From positions 806,001 through 870,000 of the forward strand of contig CBDDII010000002.1 in assembly GCA_965228905.1 (NCBI GenBank): a stretch of 64,000 nt of DNA. The letters run 5' to 3'. Source of the stretch: CALKXV01 sp965228905. GTDB lineage: Bacteria > Pseudomonadota > Alphaproteobacteria > Rhodobacterales > Rhodobacteraceae. Positions 26,343 through 34,038 of this stretch are shown piece after piece. The number at the start of each line of letters is the position of its first letter. Within the stretch, counting starts at the first letter, position 1. Under the pieces are notes generated by a model. That model had not been told where the DNA came from and made no database searches. It was given only the letters and a program-made list of their open reading frames with translations. Made by a program: the position numbers and the translations under genes.

Positions 26343-26802
26343 CACCAGCAATCTCCGGGATCCAAACCTCCGGTACCCCTACCCGCACCTCTACGGTGAC
26401 ATACTGGTCGTCAGGCAATTCAGAACTCGCCTGAGCTTCGGTGATCAAAGTATATGTGTGGCCTCCGTCGACGATGCCATGTACGCCATTCACCATTGCA
26501 ATCTCGTAGGTGTCTTTCGTCTTGATGTTGACGCTTTGCGCTACGATCGTGATGCCCTTGTTCTTGAGGTGAAAGGTTCCCGGCTCGCAGTCCTGATTAA
26601 ACAGGCTCGCCTTAACCTTCTGATAGACACGCTTGCTGGTCTTGGGACGGCGGGCATTCGGATCGAGCGGAATACCCTTGGGCATGTTCTTAACCGGCAC
26701 GACTAAGATGTGCCGTTCGAGACCATGCTCGTCTTTGAAGTTGGGATCGGGGATGCGACGTGCAAGTGGGGCGACAATCGTCGCCGTGTTGGTATTGGTC
26801 AT
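26343..26802 (-). pseudogene. AIPR-family (abortive-infection-type) protein, N-terminal part, split by IS
   Basis: Starts at the ATG at 26802, preceded by AGGAGA seven bases upstream, and encodes about 153 residues to the IS insertion point after WIPEIAG. The LKNKGITIVAQSV and NGVHGIVDGGHTYTLI segments are conserved AIPR N-terminal motifs. The frame continues a few codons into the IS and stops at 26305. The truncated product is unlikely to be active; see the C-terminal part at 24297. Confidence 0.85.
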
Positions 26803-27209
26803 ACCAAGTCTCCTATATTGATGCAGTCTCCGACTGCTCATGATGTTACGCCGTGCCGCCATCCGGCGACCGACCACAAGATGATGACACAACCCTCCTC
26901 AACGATCAACCAGTTGGTGCGTCACCGCAGCCTAGCTGAAGCGCTTAGGCTGGAGTGGTGCCCGGCTCGTTGCCCTTGGCAGCGTAGACCGGGGGCGACG
27001 ATGACTTCCCTGCGCCTGCCTCAGCTTAATGGATTTGAAGAGAAGAACGGTCTTCGCCTCTTGCGGCTGGCCGGGGCGCTTCCTATCTGCAGACGTGGAA
27101 TAGCAGCGGTCGCCAGTCCCAACATGCTGAAATGGAAGTCTGGCAACTGGCCCAATGTGTGATGGCTGCTACCGTAAGGGACCCTCACACACGGAGATGG
27201 AGTTACGCC
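26803..27209. other. Non-coding region between AIPR gene and small gene
   Basis: About 400 bp that should contain divergent promoters for the AIPR gene (minus) and for the small gene at 27210 (plus). An open frame of 150 codons across part of it has no ribosome site and no recognisable sequence, so I do not call it. Confidence 0.35.
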
Positions 27210-27323
27210 ATGCGCGCTACATTCATCCTCGAAGCCAGCAAGTCGGACGGTGCGGTTTACCGCATGCAGACCTCGCTAGACCTGTATGGTCTTGGCTGGC
27301 TGCTGAGGTATTTCGGGCCTTAA
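27210..27323 (+). CDS. Possible 37-residue small protein
   Basis: ATG at 27210 preceded by ACGGAGATGGAG, 37 codons, TAA, then a strong terminator 8 bases later. The predicted peptide begins MRATFILEASKS and ends GWLLRYFGP, with a mildly amphipathic C-terminal half. It has no family I recognise. A compact unit with leader, short frame and terminator is typical of a small protein or a short RNA; which one cannot be settled from sequence. Confidence 0.45.
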   Translation: MRATFILEASKSDGAVYRMQTSLDLYGLGWLLRYFGP

Positions 27324-27330
27324 GGCTTTT

Positions 27331-27362
27331 GGGGTCGCCTGAATAGGCGACCCCTTTTCTTT
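27331..27362 (+). terminator. Rho-independent terminator
   Basis: Perfect 9-bp stem GGGGTCGCC/GGCGACCCC, 6-nt loop, followed by TTTTCTTT. It lies 8 bases after the 37-codon frame and is the best plus-strand terminator in the element. The 190 bp that follow, up to 27552, hold two small hairpins (27482-27496 and 27515-27528) in the leader of the next gene. Confidence 0.9.
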
Positions 27363-27552
27363 ACTCCAGTCAATTCGCCGAGCCCGCATCACTTCGCCCC
27401 GCATACATGCAATAAGTGGGTCGACCGAACGCAAATCAGACCTAACACATTGATACAAATAATGTTTCGCTTGCTGTGAACTACGGCGGAGCCGTACCGT
27501 CCCAGCCTATGGGTAGCCGTGACCGGCTTTCATCAGGACATCAGAGGACGAC

Positions 27553-28305
27553 ATGAGCACAGAAATCGACACCCGCGTCAGCGCGGACCTTCACCCGCAA
27601 TTCATCAGCAGCCTCGACGGCGTGGACAGCGACACCGAGGTCTTCGTCAGAGGTGCGGTGGAATGCTTCGACGCCGCCTACAAGTTCATCGGCAGCATTC
27701 ACGACATACGCGATGCCGCGTTTGCCGATCCGACGCTGACCCCCGAGGCCGCGCTGCTGAAGGCCGACGACTACGCGAACAGCAAGTTGACGGCGGTGAC
27801 CACAATGCTGGACGGCACCAGCAAGCGCTTCACGACGACCATCAACGCGCTTCAGAAAGACCTGACGAGCGCCGTCAAGGAAGAGGGAAGCAAGATGGTG
27901 AGCGGCGAGGTTCGGGCGCACATCAAGGCCGCTGGCCCCGACCGCATCAAGCTCCTTGAGCAGGCGGTGGCCGACAAGGACACCGAGGTCCTGTCCGCCG
28001 TCTGCGGTGCGCCGCCCATGCTTTCGGGCATCACCAAGGAGATGCACGAGTTCTTCACCATCCGGTACAACGAGATGGTGAAACCGGAGACCGCCAAGAG
28101 GCTGAAGGCCCTGACCGCCGCTCGCGAGCACATCGACAACCGGGGACCGCTCGTTCTGCGCGAGATGGTGAAGGCGGTCGGCACCATCCCTGTCACCATT
28201 CAGGACAAGGCGGGCATCACACGCATCGTCGGGAAGATCACGCCGCACGAGGTCCGCGCCAAGCGGAACGCGAGCCAAGCCGTGTATCGGAAGCACGCAG
28301 GCTGA
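27553..28305 (+). CDS. Hypothetical island protein (250 aa)
   Basis: 250 residues from an ATG after AGAGGACGAC. No family recognised. It is predicted to be largely helical, without signal peptide or membrane segments; residues 75-150 are rich in charged heptad-like helices. Nothing in it shows a catalytic motif. First gene of the right-hand module of the element, 31 bp before the DUF5681-like gene in the same direction. Confidence 0.75.
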   Translation: MSTEIDTRVSADLHPQFISSLDGVDSDTEVFVRGAVECFDAAYKFIGSIHDIRDAAFADPTLTPEAALLKADDYANSKLTAVTTMLDGTSKRFTTTINALQKDLTSAVKEEGSKMVSGEVRAHIKAAGPDRIKLLEQAVADKDTEVLSAVCGAPPMLSGITKEMHEFFTIRYNEMVKPETAKRLKALTAAREHIDNRGPLVLREMVKAVGTIPVTIQDKAGITRIVGKITPHEVRAKRNASQAVYRKHAG

Positions 28306-28336
28306 TCCCGTCTGAAAGATCAGAGGACCGCGCCAT

Positions 28337-28762
28337 ATGACCGATGCATCCACACCAGAACCGAAGGGGTGGTATCCGGGGATGAAGTCCCCGAACCCGG
28401 CGGGTCGCCCTGCTGGCCGCACCCCGATGGCGCTGCTCCAGAAGCGGATGCTTGAGGAAGGCCCCGCTGTGCTGGACGCGGTGCTTGAGAAAGCGAAGGA
28501 GGGTGATCCCGCCTGTGCGAGCCTCGTCCTCAGCCGCATCATTCCAGTGCTCAAAGCCCAGGGCGAGAAGGTCCAGTTCGACCTCGATCCCTCCCTGCCG
28601 CTGGCCGCTCAGGTCGAGCAGGTGCTGGCCGCTATCGCTGGCGGGCAGATCGCCCCTGACGTGGGGCGGCAGATTATCGAAGCCATCGGGACGCTAGGCA
28701 ACATCCGCGCCATCGAGCAACTCGAAGCAAGAATCATCACTTTGGAGGGCAAAGCATCATGA
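28337..28762 (+). CDS. DUF5681-like phage-associated protein
   Basis: 141 residues after AGAGGA. The N-terminal KSPNPAGRPAGRTP resembles the basic G-N-P-x-G-R-P motif of DUF5681, followed by GDPACASLVLSRIIPVLK and a C-terminal helix with ARIITLEGKAS, the usual order in that family. DUF5681 genes often lie near small-terminase genes of prophages. Its stop overlaps the next start by 4 bases. Confidence 0.65.
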   Translation: MTDASTPEPKGWYPGMKSPNPAGRPAGRTPMALLQKRMLEEGPAVLDAVLEKAKEGDPACASLVLSRIIPVLKAQGEKVQFDLDPSLPLAAQVEQVLAAIAGGQIAPDVGRQIIEAIGTLGNIRAIEQLEARIITLEGKAS

Positions 28763-29163
28763 TGGAGATCGTTTCCACAGGCGAGGGTCGGCACGCCGGC
28801 ATTGCCGCGCCTCGTCCCGACGCCGCGTTCGTGATGGTGCTGATAAACGGGCGCGTCATCTGCTGCACCTCAAGCGAACTCTACCGCGATGTAGTCAACA
28901 CCCTGCTCAGTAACGTGCCCGAGCACGGCACGCCCTATGTCATGGATTACACCGGAGCCGAGTTCGTGCGCCTGTTCGACAAAGCGATCTTTGAGCGCTT
29001 GGACGCGATGTACCATGAAGGTGCCACCCCCGAGCAGATATGCGCTCAGGTTGACCGTGACCGCGCCGTGCTGCTGGCGCTGCGCGACGACGAGACCAAC
29101 CGCGCGTTCTGGCCCGAGGTCGAAGCGCTGCTCAACAAGCTGGGAGTGACCTTTGCGCCGTGA
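28759..29163 (+). CDS. Hypothetical island protein (134 aa)
   Basis: 134 residues, coupled to the DUF5681-like gene by an ATGA overlap. No family recognised. A short beta-rich N-terminal part (FVMVLINGRVICCTSSELY) precedes an acidic helical C-terminal half. No signal peptide or membrane segment. Confidence 0.7.
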   Translation: MMEIVSTGEGRHAGIAAPRPDAAFVMVLINGRVICCTSSELYRDVVNTLLSNVPEHGTPYVMDYTGAEFVRLFDKAIFERLDAMYHEGATPEQICAQVDRDRAVLLALRDDETNRAFWPEVEALLNKLGVTFAP

Positions 29164-29428
29164 AGAACCTGACTTGCCGTACTCGAACGCACGACCTGTC
29201 GTATATGACCACAGATGCGACGGCGACATTACCTACGCCTACGGTCGTGCCTATCGCCGCGAGACTTCGCGTCACGATCCCGACAACACGATCACGAGCG
29301 CAGAGCAGCGTGTTCTGCGACAGCGCCGCCTTGAAGCTGCCGACGAACGGCAAGCCCGCTCGAATGCGAACTTCGCCGCTGCGCTGCGCCTCGGCGCCGC
29401 GCTTAAGGTGCTGGCGGGCGAGGGCTGA
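29153..29428 (+). CDS. Hypothetical small island protein (91 aa)
   Basis: 91 residues from a TTG that has GGGAG six bases upstream and overlaps the previous gene by 11 bases. Rich in arginine and tyrosine at the N-terminus and helical at the C-terminus (EQRVLRQRRLEAADERQ). No family recognised. The start codon is unusual, so confidence in the exact frame start is moderate. Confidence 0.55.
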   Translation: MRREEPDLPYSNARPVVYDHRCDGDITYAYGRAYRRETSRHDPDNTITSAEQRVLRQRRLEAADERQARSNANFAAALRLGAALKVLAGEG

Positions 29429-29430
29429 CG

Positions 29431-29631
29431 GTGACGGCGGTGCGGGGATTGCTGAGCCGTGTGCAACGGCTCGAAGACCTGCGGGCACCCCACCGCTCGT
29501 TCTTCGCGAAGCACTACGGCAGCTTCGAAGCCTTCGAGGAGAAAATACGTGCCGAGATCGAGGCCGGTGCGCTGGACGCTGACTTCCCTCTTGTCCACCT
29601 CGCGCGATGGGAACGCGAGGGATTGGTATGA
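29431..29631 (+). CDS. Hypothetical small island protein (66 aa)
   Basis: 66 residues from a GTG two bases after the previous stop, with GAGG upstream. Mostly helical and acidic (FEEKIRAEIEAGALD). No family recognised. Its stop overlaps the next start (ATGA), which supports real translation. Confidence 0.55.
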   Translation: MTAVRGLLSRVQRLEDLRAPHRSFFAKHYGSFEAFEEKIRAEIEAGALDADFPLVHLARWEREGLV

Positions 29632-30005
29632 GCGAGCCAGCGTGGTTACTGAACTGGCGGGCCGCTAACCCAGCCCAGGCACAGCCGAGCGTGCAGCCGG
29701 AGTCAGCACCCAGCCAAGGGGACAACACACCCAAGGGCAAGCGCGGCCCACCTGCGCCGCTGCTTGGCGCTGGTATTGTCGAGCCGAAACATGAGGCTTG
29801 GCGGTACGATGGCGGGCAGCGGCGTGAGCCAGTGCTGGACCATGACCACGACCCGCCGCGCGTCATCCGCCGCGTCGGGTGGCACCGCTGTATGAAATGC
29901 AGCTCACCCTTCTGGTCGCAGGATGTGGTCAGGGTGAGGATGTGTGACGGATGCAAACTGCCGCCCTTGGGACAACGCGGGGGCAAGGGACGAAAAAGGA
30001 AGTAG
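29628..30005 (+). CDS. Hypothetical zinc-ribbon-like island protein
   Basis: 125 residues starting in an ATGA overlap with the preceding gene. A proline-rich, probably disordered N-terminal part is followed by CMKCSSPFW and RMCDGCK, two CxxC pairs about 18 residues apart that could bind zinc, and a basic tail GGKGRKRK. A nucleic-acid-binding role is plausible but inferred. Confidence 0.65.
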   Translation: MSEPAWLLNWRAANPAQAQPSVQPESAPSQGDNTPKGKRGPPAPLLGAGIVEPKHEAWRYDGGQRREPVLDHDHDPPRVIRRVGWHRCMKCSSPFWSQDVVRVRMCDGCKLPPLGQRGGKGRKRK

Positions 30006-30459
30006 TCAGCGACGTGCCTAGGAGTGGCAGTGCACGTCGCACCCGGTCTTGCCAACCGGGCGAGCCATAGCGGTGCGTCGCTCGTAAAACGTAACGACCG
30101 CAGCCGTCAGCGACTTCTCCTTGTCGCTCGCAACGGTAGCGCCCCGGGGCCATGTGGCACGGGGCGCTTTAGTCACCGGGTCTTACACGGATTCCCAGCA
30201 GTCACCTGCTGACTTCCAAAGCCCAGCTACATACTAACCGCTAGTTTGAATTTAAACGCTGGCATGGCAGTAACTCCTACTTTTCCCTCTCATATAGGGA
30301 CGATTGCGCCATAATCAATTCCAGAACTGAAGGTTGCCAAAGAGTAGCAGACAAAGCGGCGCGGCTAACCAATGTGCTGGACATGCGCTACATTGGCGAA
30401 AAGCACCACCTCACCGGGCGGGCACCACCCTCACTAAGCTGCTGTTTTTGCTTGGTTAA
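30006..30459. other. Non-coding right end of the element
   Basis: About 450 bp without a supportable gene. A hairpin AGCGCCCCG/CGGGGCGCT at 30138-30168 followed by TT probably ends the six-gene module. An inverted repeat CCAATGT (30369-30375) and ACATTGG (30390-30396) includes a copy of the GCGCTACATT integrase-arm-like motif seen before the integrase. An AT-rich patch lies near 30240-30260. Confidence 0.5.
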
Positions 30460-30507
30460 AGTGGTGAGCCGTGCAGGATTCGAACCTGCGACCCACTGAT
30501 TAAAAGT
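30460..30507 (-). repeat. attR: 48-bp repeat within tRNA-Lys
   Basis: Identical to 19681-19728. Forms the 3' half of the intact tRNA-Lys gene, so integration rebuilt the gene with element-borne sequence. Confidence 0.93.
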
Positions 30508-30537
30508 CAGTTGCTCTACCAACTGAGCTAACGGCCC
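30462..30537 (-). tRNA. tRNA-Lys (anticodon TTT)
   Basis: 76 bases including an encoded CCA. Acceptor stem GGGCCGT pairs with ACGGCTC; D arm GCTC...GAGC, anticodon loop CTTTTAA, and T arm with GGTTCGAATCC are all normal. This is the integration target of the element to its left; the tRNA 3' end faces the element. Confidence 0.97.
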
Positions 30538-30739
30538 ACTCGAGCGCCCGAGGTAATGTGAGGCGCGGGAGGCGTCAAGTGGAAATCGCGCCGGAATCTG
30601 CATGGTTTGCAAAGGTGTCGCAACGCTTGCCTTGTTGGTGACAACGAAATTGCCAACATGGGGTCCCACCTGCGCTTCGATACAATTGCAGGCGTTGCCG
30701 TGTCAGGCTTCAAGAGCTATATCGCGGCGGATGTCCGTT

Positions 30740-31555
30740 ATGCCATCCTCCGGCCTGCCGTTCATGAAAATGCACGGTCTTGGGAACGACTTCGTCGTCA
30801 TCGACTCCCGCGACGGGAGGCGGACGATGACGCCTGAACTCGCGCGGGCGATCGGCGACAGGCATCGTGGCGTTGGATTCGATCAGCTTGCCGTGATCGA
30901 AAGCGATCCGCAGGCGGCGGCGGCTTTGACATTCTATAATGCCGACGGGTCGCTTTCGGCGGCTTGCGGGAATGCAACCCGCTGTGTGGCGCGGCATCTG
31001 ATGGACGAACTGGGCACGGGGGCTTTGCAACTGCGTACCGAGCGCGGGCTTCTGGATTGTAAGGACGCGGGCGGCGGGCTAACGCGGGTGAACATGGGTG
31101 CGCCAATGACCGACTGGCAGGACATTCCGCTGGCCAAGGCGGTCGACACCCTGCATTTGCCGATCGAGGGTGCGCCGGTGGCGACCTCCATGGGGAACCC
31201 CCATTGCACCTTTTTCATCGAGGACATCGAAACCATCGACCTTGCCCTGCGCGGGGCCGAGATCGAGCATCACCCCTTGTTCCCGGAGCGCACGAATGTG
31301 CAGTTCGTTCAGGTGGTGGGCGACGCGCACCTGAGGATGCGGGTCTGGGAGCGGGGCGTGGGGATAACCCTTGCCTCGGGGTCGTCATCCTGCGCCGTGG
31401 CGGTCGCTGCGGTGCGTCGCGGATTGACCGGTCGGCGTGTGAGTATCGACCTTGACGGCGGGCGGATCGAAATTGATTGGCGCGATGACGGCGTCTGGAT
31501 GACCGGTCCGACTGCGCATGTGTTTGACGGCGTCTTTTTCCCCGAGGCGCTCTGA
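30740..31555 (+). CDS. dapF: Diaminopimelate epimerase (DapF) with altered second catalytic motif
   Basis: 271 residues from the ATG at 30740 (MPSSGLPFMKMHGLGNDF); ATGs at 30731 and 30764 are alternatives. DapF interconverts LL- and meso-diaminopimelate for lysine and peptidoglycan. The first catalytic cysteine is present in SAACGNATRC. In the second motif, where the family usually reads ACGSGAC, this protein has ASGSSSC: the catalytic cysteine is serine (codon TCG at 31376-31378). The rest of the fold looks intact. Stop shares a base with the mtaB start. Confidence 0.88.
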   Translation: MPSSGLPFMKMHGLGNDFVVIDSRDGRRTMTPELARAIGDRHRGVGFDQLAVIESDPQAAAALTFYNADGSLSAACGNATRCVARHLMDELGTGALQLRTERGLLDCKDAGGGLTRVNMGAPMTDWQDIPLAKAVDTLHLPIEGAPVATSMGNPHCTFFIEDIETIDLALRGAEIEHHPLFPERTNVQFVQVVGDAHLRMRVWERGVGITLASGSSSCAVAVAAVRRGLTGRRVSIDLDGGRIEIDWRDDGVWMTGPTAHVFDGVFFPEAL

Positions 31556-32796
31556 TGTCGGTTCCAAAGATCGCCACCTTCGGTTGTCGCCTGAACGCCT
31601 ATGAAAGCGAGGCCATGCGCGAGATGGCCGAGGCTGCAGGGCTGTCCGATGCGATCATCGTGAACACCTGTGCCGTTACGGCAGAAGCGGTGCGCAAAAG
31701 CCAGAAAGAGATCCGGCGCTTGGCGCGCGAAACCCCGGGGGCAAAGGTGATCGTCACCGGTTGCGCGGCGCAGACCGAGCCGGAACGGTTCGCAAACATG
31801 GACGAAGTGAGTCTTGTCCTGGGCAACACCGAAAAGATGGCGCCGGAAAGCTGGGCGCGGATCGCCATCGGCGAGACCGAGCCTGTTATGGTCGACGACA
31901 TCATGTCGGTCACGGAAACCGCGGGCCACCTGATCGACGGTTTCGGTCGGCACCGCGCTTATGTGCAGGTTCAGAACGGCTGCGATCATCGCTGCACTTT
32001 CTGCATTATCCCCTATGGCCGGGGAAACTCTCGCTCGGTGCCTGCCGGGGTCGTGGTGGACCAGATCAAGCGGCTGGTCGACCGGGGGTTCAACGAGGTG
32101 GTTCTGACCGGTGTCGATCTGACGTCCTGGGGCGCGGACCTTCCCGGCGCACCGCGTCTTGGCGATCTTGTCCGGCGCATCCTGAAACTGGTGCCCGATC
32201 TGCCGCGTCTGCGGATTTCGTCCATCGACTCGATTGAAGCCGACGAAGCCCTGATGGAGGCGATTGCGACCGAGCCTCGGTTGATGCCCCACCTTCATCT
32301 GTCGTTGCAAGCCGGCGATGACATGATCCTGAAGCGTATGAAGCGACGGCACCTGCGCGATGACGCTATCGCCTTTTGCCAAGAAGCGATCCAACTGCGC
32401 CCCGACATGACCTTTGGTGCGGACATCATCGCGGGCTTTCCGACCGAGACCGAGGCGATGTTTGAAAATTCGCTTCGTCTGGTCGATGACTGCAATCTCA
32501 CGTGGCTGCATGTCTTCCCGTATTCCCCGCGCCCCGGTACGCCAGCTTCGAAAATGCCGCAAGTCAGGGGGCCAGACATCCGCGAGCGCGCGGCGCGACT
32601 GCGCGAAAAGGGCGAGGCGCGCGCGAAGGCCCATCTGGCCGGGCAGACGGGCAAGACCCTGACGGTTCTAACCGAGGGTCCGCGCATGGGGCGGACCGAG
32701 CATTTCGCCGAGGTTGCCTTTGCTAAGGATCAGCCCGAAGGTACGCTGGTTGACGCCCGGATTACCGGGCATGATGGCCGCCAATTGTGCGCTTGA
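31555..32796 (+). CDS. mtaB: tRNA t6A37 methylthiotransferase MtaB
   Basis: 413 residues. An N-terminal UPF0004 domain (TFGCRLNAYES, VNTCAVT, VTGCAAQ give three cluster cysteines), then the radical-SAM motif CDHRCTFCIIPYGRG near residue 144, and a C-terminal TRAM-like end. It converts t6A to ms2t6A at tRNA position 37. Coupled to dapF by a TGATG overlap. Confidence 0.94.
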   Translation: MSVPKIATFGCRLNAYESEAMREMAEAAGLSDAIIVNTCAVTAEAVRKSQKEIRRLARETPGAKVIVTGCAAQTEPERFANMDEVSLVLGNTEKMAPESWARIAIGETEPVMVDDIMSVTETAGHLIDGFGRHRAYVQVQNGCDHRCTFCIIPYGRGNSRSVPAGVVVDQIKRLVDRGFNEVVLTGVDLTSWGADLPGAPRLGDLVRRILKLVPDLPRLRISSIDSIEADEALMEAIATEPRLMPHLHLSLQAGDDMILKRMKRRHLRDDAIAFCQEAIQLRPDMTFGADIIAGFPTETEAMFENSLRLVDDCNLTWLHVFPYSPRPGTPASKMPQVRGPDIRERAARLREKGEARAKAHLAGQTGKTLTVLTEGPRMGRTEHFAEVAFAKDQPEGTLVDARITGHDGRQLCA

Positions 32797-32803
32797 GGTG
32801 AAA

Positions 32804-33406
32804 ATGAAGCTCTATACGAATCCGGCGTCACCCTTTTGCCGCAAGATCGAAGTGCTTTTGCACGAAGCCGGGCAGGGCGATGCGGTCGAGATGATCGGGG
32901 TTGCCGGTCATGCAAAGGCGCCGGGAACGATGCCGGTTTCTGTCAACCCGATTGGCAAGATCCCGACTTTGGAGCTGGAGGACGGCACGGCCATTTTCGA
33001 CAGCCGGGTGATTTCGCGGTATCTGGATCAAGAGTTCGACCTTGGTCTTTATCCCGAAGAACGTCTTTTCACCGAGTTGACGCTTGAGGCAACGGCTGAC
33101 GGGATCGCTGATGCCGCACTCTTGATGGTTTACGAAGGCAGGACGCGGCCCAAAGACAAATACGATGCGGAAAGCGTGGAAGCGCAGTGGTCCAAAGTGG
33201 ATCGCTCTCTGAACGCGCTGAACAATCGCGCGGATGAGCTTTCCGGCACCCTGACCGTCGGTCAAATCGCCGTGGGGTGCGCGCTTGGATATATCGATTT
33301 CCGCCTCGGGGATCGGGATTGGCGGAATGGGCGACCGGCCTTGGCGGAATGGTTCGAAAGCTTCGCCGCGCGTCCCTCGATGCAGGCTACACGGCCTTCT
33401 GGTTGA
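32804..33406 (+). CDS. Glutathione S-transferase
   Basis: 200 residues from the ATG at 32804 after GAGGTG. A thioredoxin-fold N-terminal domain (LYTNPASPFCRKIEVLLHE, NPIGKIPTL, DSRVISRYLD) is followed by an all-helical C-terminal domain. The SPFCRK motif places a cysteine at the GSH-contact position. Substrate unknown; seven bases after mtaB. Confidence 0.9.
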   Translation: MKLYTNPASPFCRKIEVLLHEAGQGDAVEMIGVAGHAKAPGTMPVSVNPIGKIPTLELEDGTAIFDSRVISRYLDQEFDLGLYPEERLFTELTLEATADGIADAALLMVYEGRTRPKDKYDAESVEAQWSKVDRSLNALNNRADELSGTLTVGQIAVGCALGYIDFRLGDRDWRNGRPALAEWFESFAARPSMQATRPSG

Positions 33407-33420
33407 ACCGGACATAGGCG

Positions 33421-34038
33421 ATGCACCCAAACCCGGCCTTTCGGCACGTTTCCGACGCCCGCAACATCGAGTTTGCTCGCCAAAGGAGTTTTGGCACCCT
33501 GGCGCTTGGCGGCACCGAACCCCTGCTTTCGCATGTGCCGTTTCTATTGTCCGATGACGGGACATACGCCGATCTGCATCTGGTCCGGTCGAACCCGATT
33601 GCGCGCATTGGATCAGGGCCAGCGGTGATCGCGGTCACAGGGCCGGATGGTTATGTCTCGCCCGATTGGTATGAAGTGCCCGATCAGGTGCCGACGTGGA
33701 ACTACATTGCCGTGCATTTGCGGGGTGTGCTGGAGCCTCTGCCACTTGATTCTCTTGGCGATCTGATCGACCGCCAGTCTGCCTTGTTTGAGGAGAGACT
33801 TGCGCCGAAACCGCCCTGGACCAGCGCCAAGATGAGCGATGGCGTGAAAGAGCGGATGATGCGTTCGATCCTGCCTTTTCGCTTGGCGGTTGAAACCATC
33901 GACGGAACGTGGAAGCTAAACCAGAACAAGGACGATGACGTGCGCCTCAGGGCCGCCGATGCCGTTGTAGAGGGTGTCGGAAGCGAACTAAAATCTCTCG
34001 CCACGTTCATGCGCAAACCGCCGAAGGGAACGAGTTGA
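33421..34038 (+). CDS. PaiB-type FMN-binding protein
   Basis: 205 residues. The VPTWNYIAVHLRG motif and the C-terminal WKLNQNKDDDVR are diagnostic of the PaiB family (FMN-binding split barrel, annotated as negative transcriptional regulator). No DNA-binding helix-turn-helix is evident, so an enzymatic or binding role is as likely as regulation. Overlaps the following thioesterase gene by one base. Confidence 0.87.
   Translation: MHPNPAFRHVSDARNIEFARQRSFGTLALGGTEPLLSHVPFLLSDDGTYADLHLVRSNPIARIGSGPAVIAVTGPDGYVSPDWYEVPDQVPTWNYIAVHLRGVLEPLPLDSLGDLIDRQSALFEERLAPKPPWTSAKMSDGVKERMMRSILPFRLAVETIDGTWKLNQNKDDDVRLRAADAVVEGVGSELKSLATFMRKPPKGTS

Larger units (their letters stand above)
19681..30507. mobile_element. 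Integrative element in tRNA-Lys (phage-satellite-like or defence island)
   Basis: A 10.8-kb segment bounded by 48-bp perfect direct repeats (19681-19728 and 30460-30507). The right copy is part of an intact tRNA-Lys(TTT) gene; the left copy is its displaced 3' half. Contents in order: P4-type integrase, small acidic protein, AlpA-like regulator, DUF3987 ATPase, an AIPR gene interrupted by an IS3-family element, a tiny gene with a terminator, and six short genes, several overlapping. No capsid, tail, terminase-large or conjugation gene is seen, so it is a satellite or island rather than a prophage. Unusually, the integrase lies at the end away from the intact tRNA. Confidence 0.88.

Noticed and set aside
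26710..27162. 150-codon open frame on the plus strand
   Set aside because: It overlaps the start of the AIPR gene, has no ribosome site and no recognisable sequence; high GC makes such frames common.
30001..30120. Second tRNA or tmRNA-like structure near the right end of the element
   Set aside because: Short stems such as CCCGGT/ACCGGG are present but no cloverleaf can be formed.
19681..30507. Complete prophage
   Set aside because: No capsid, portal, tail, lysis or large-terminase gene can be recognised in the element.
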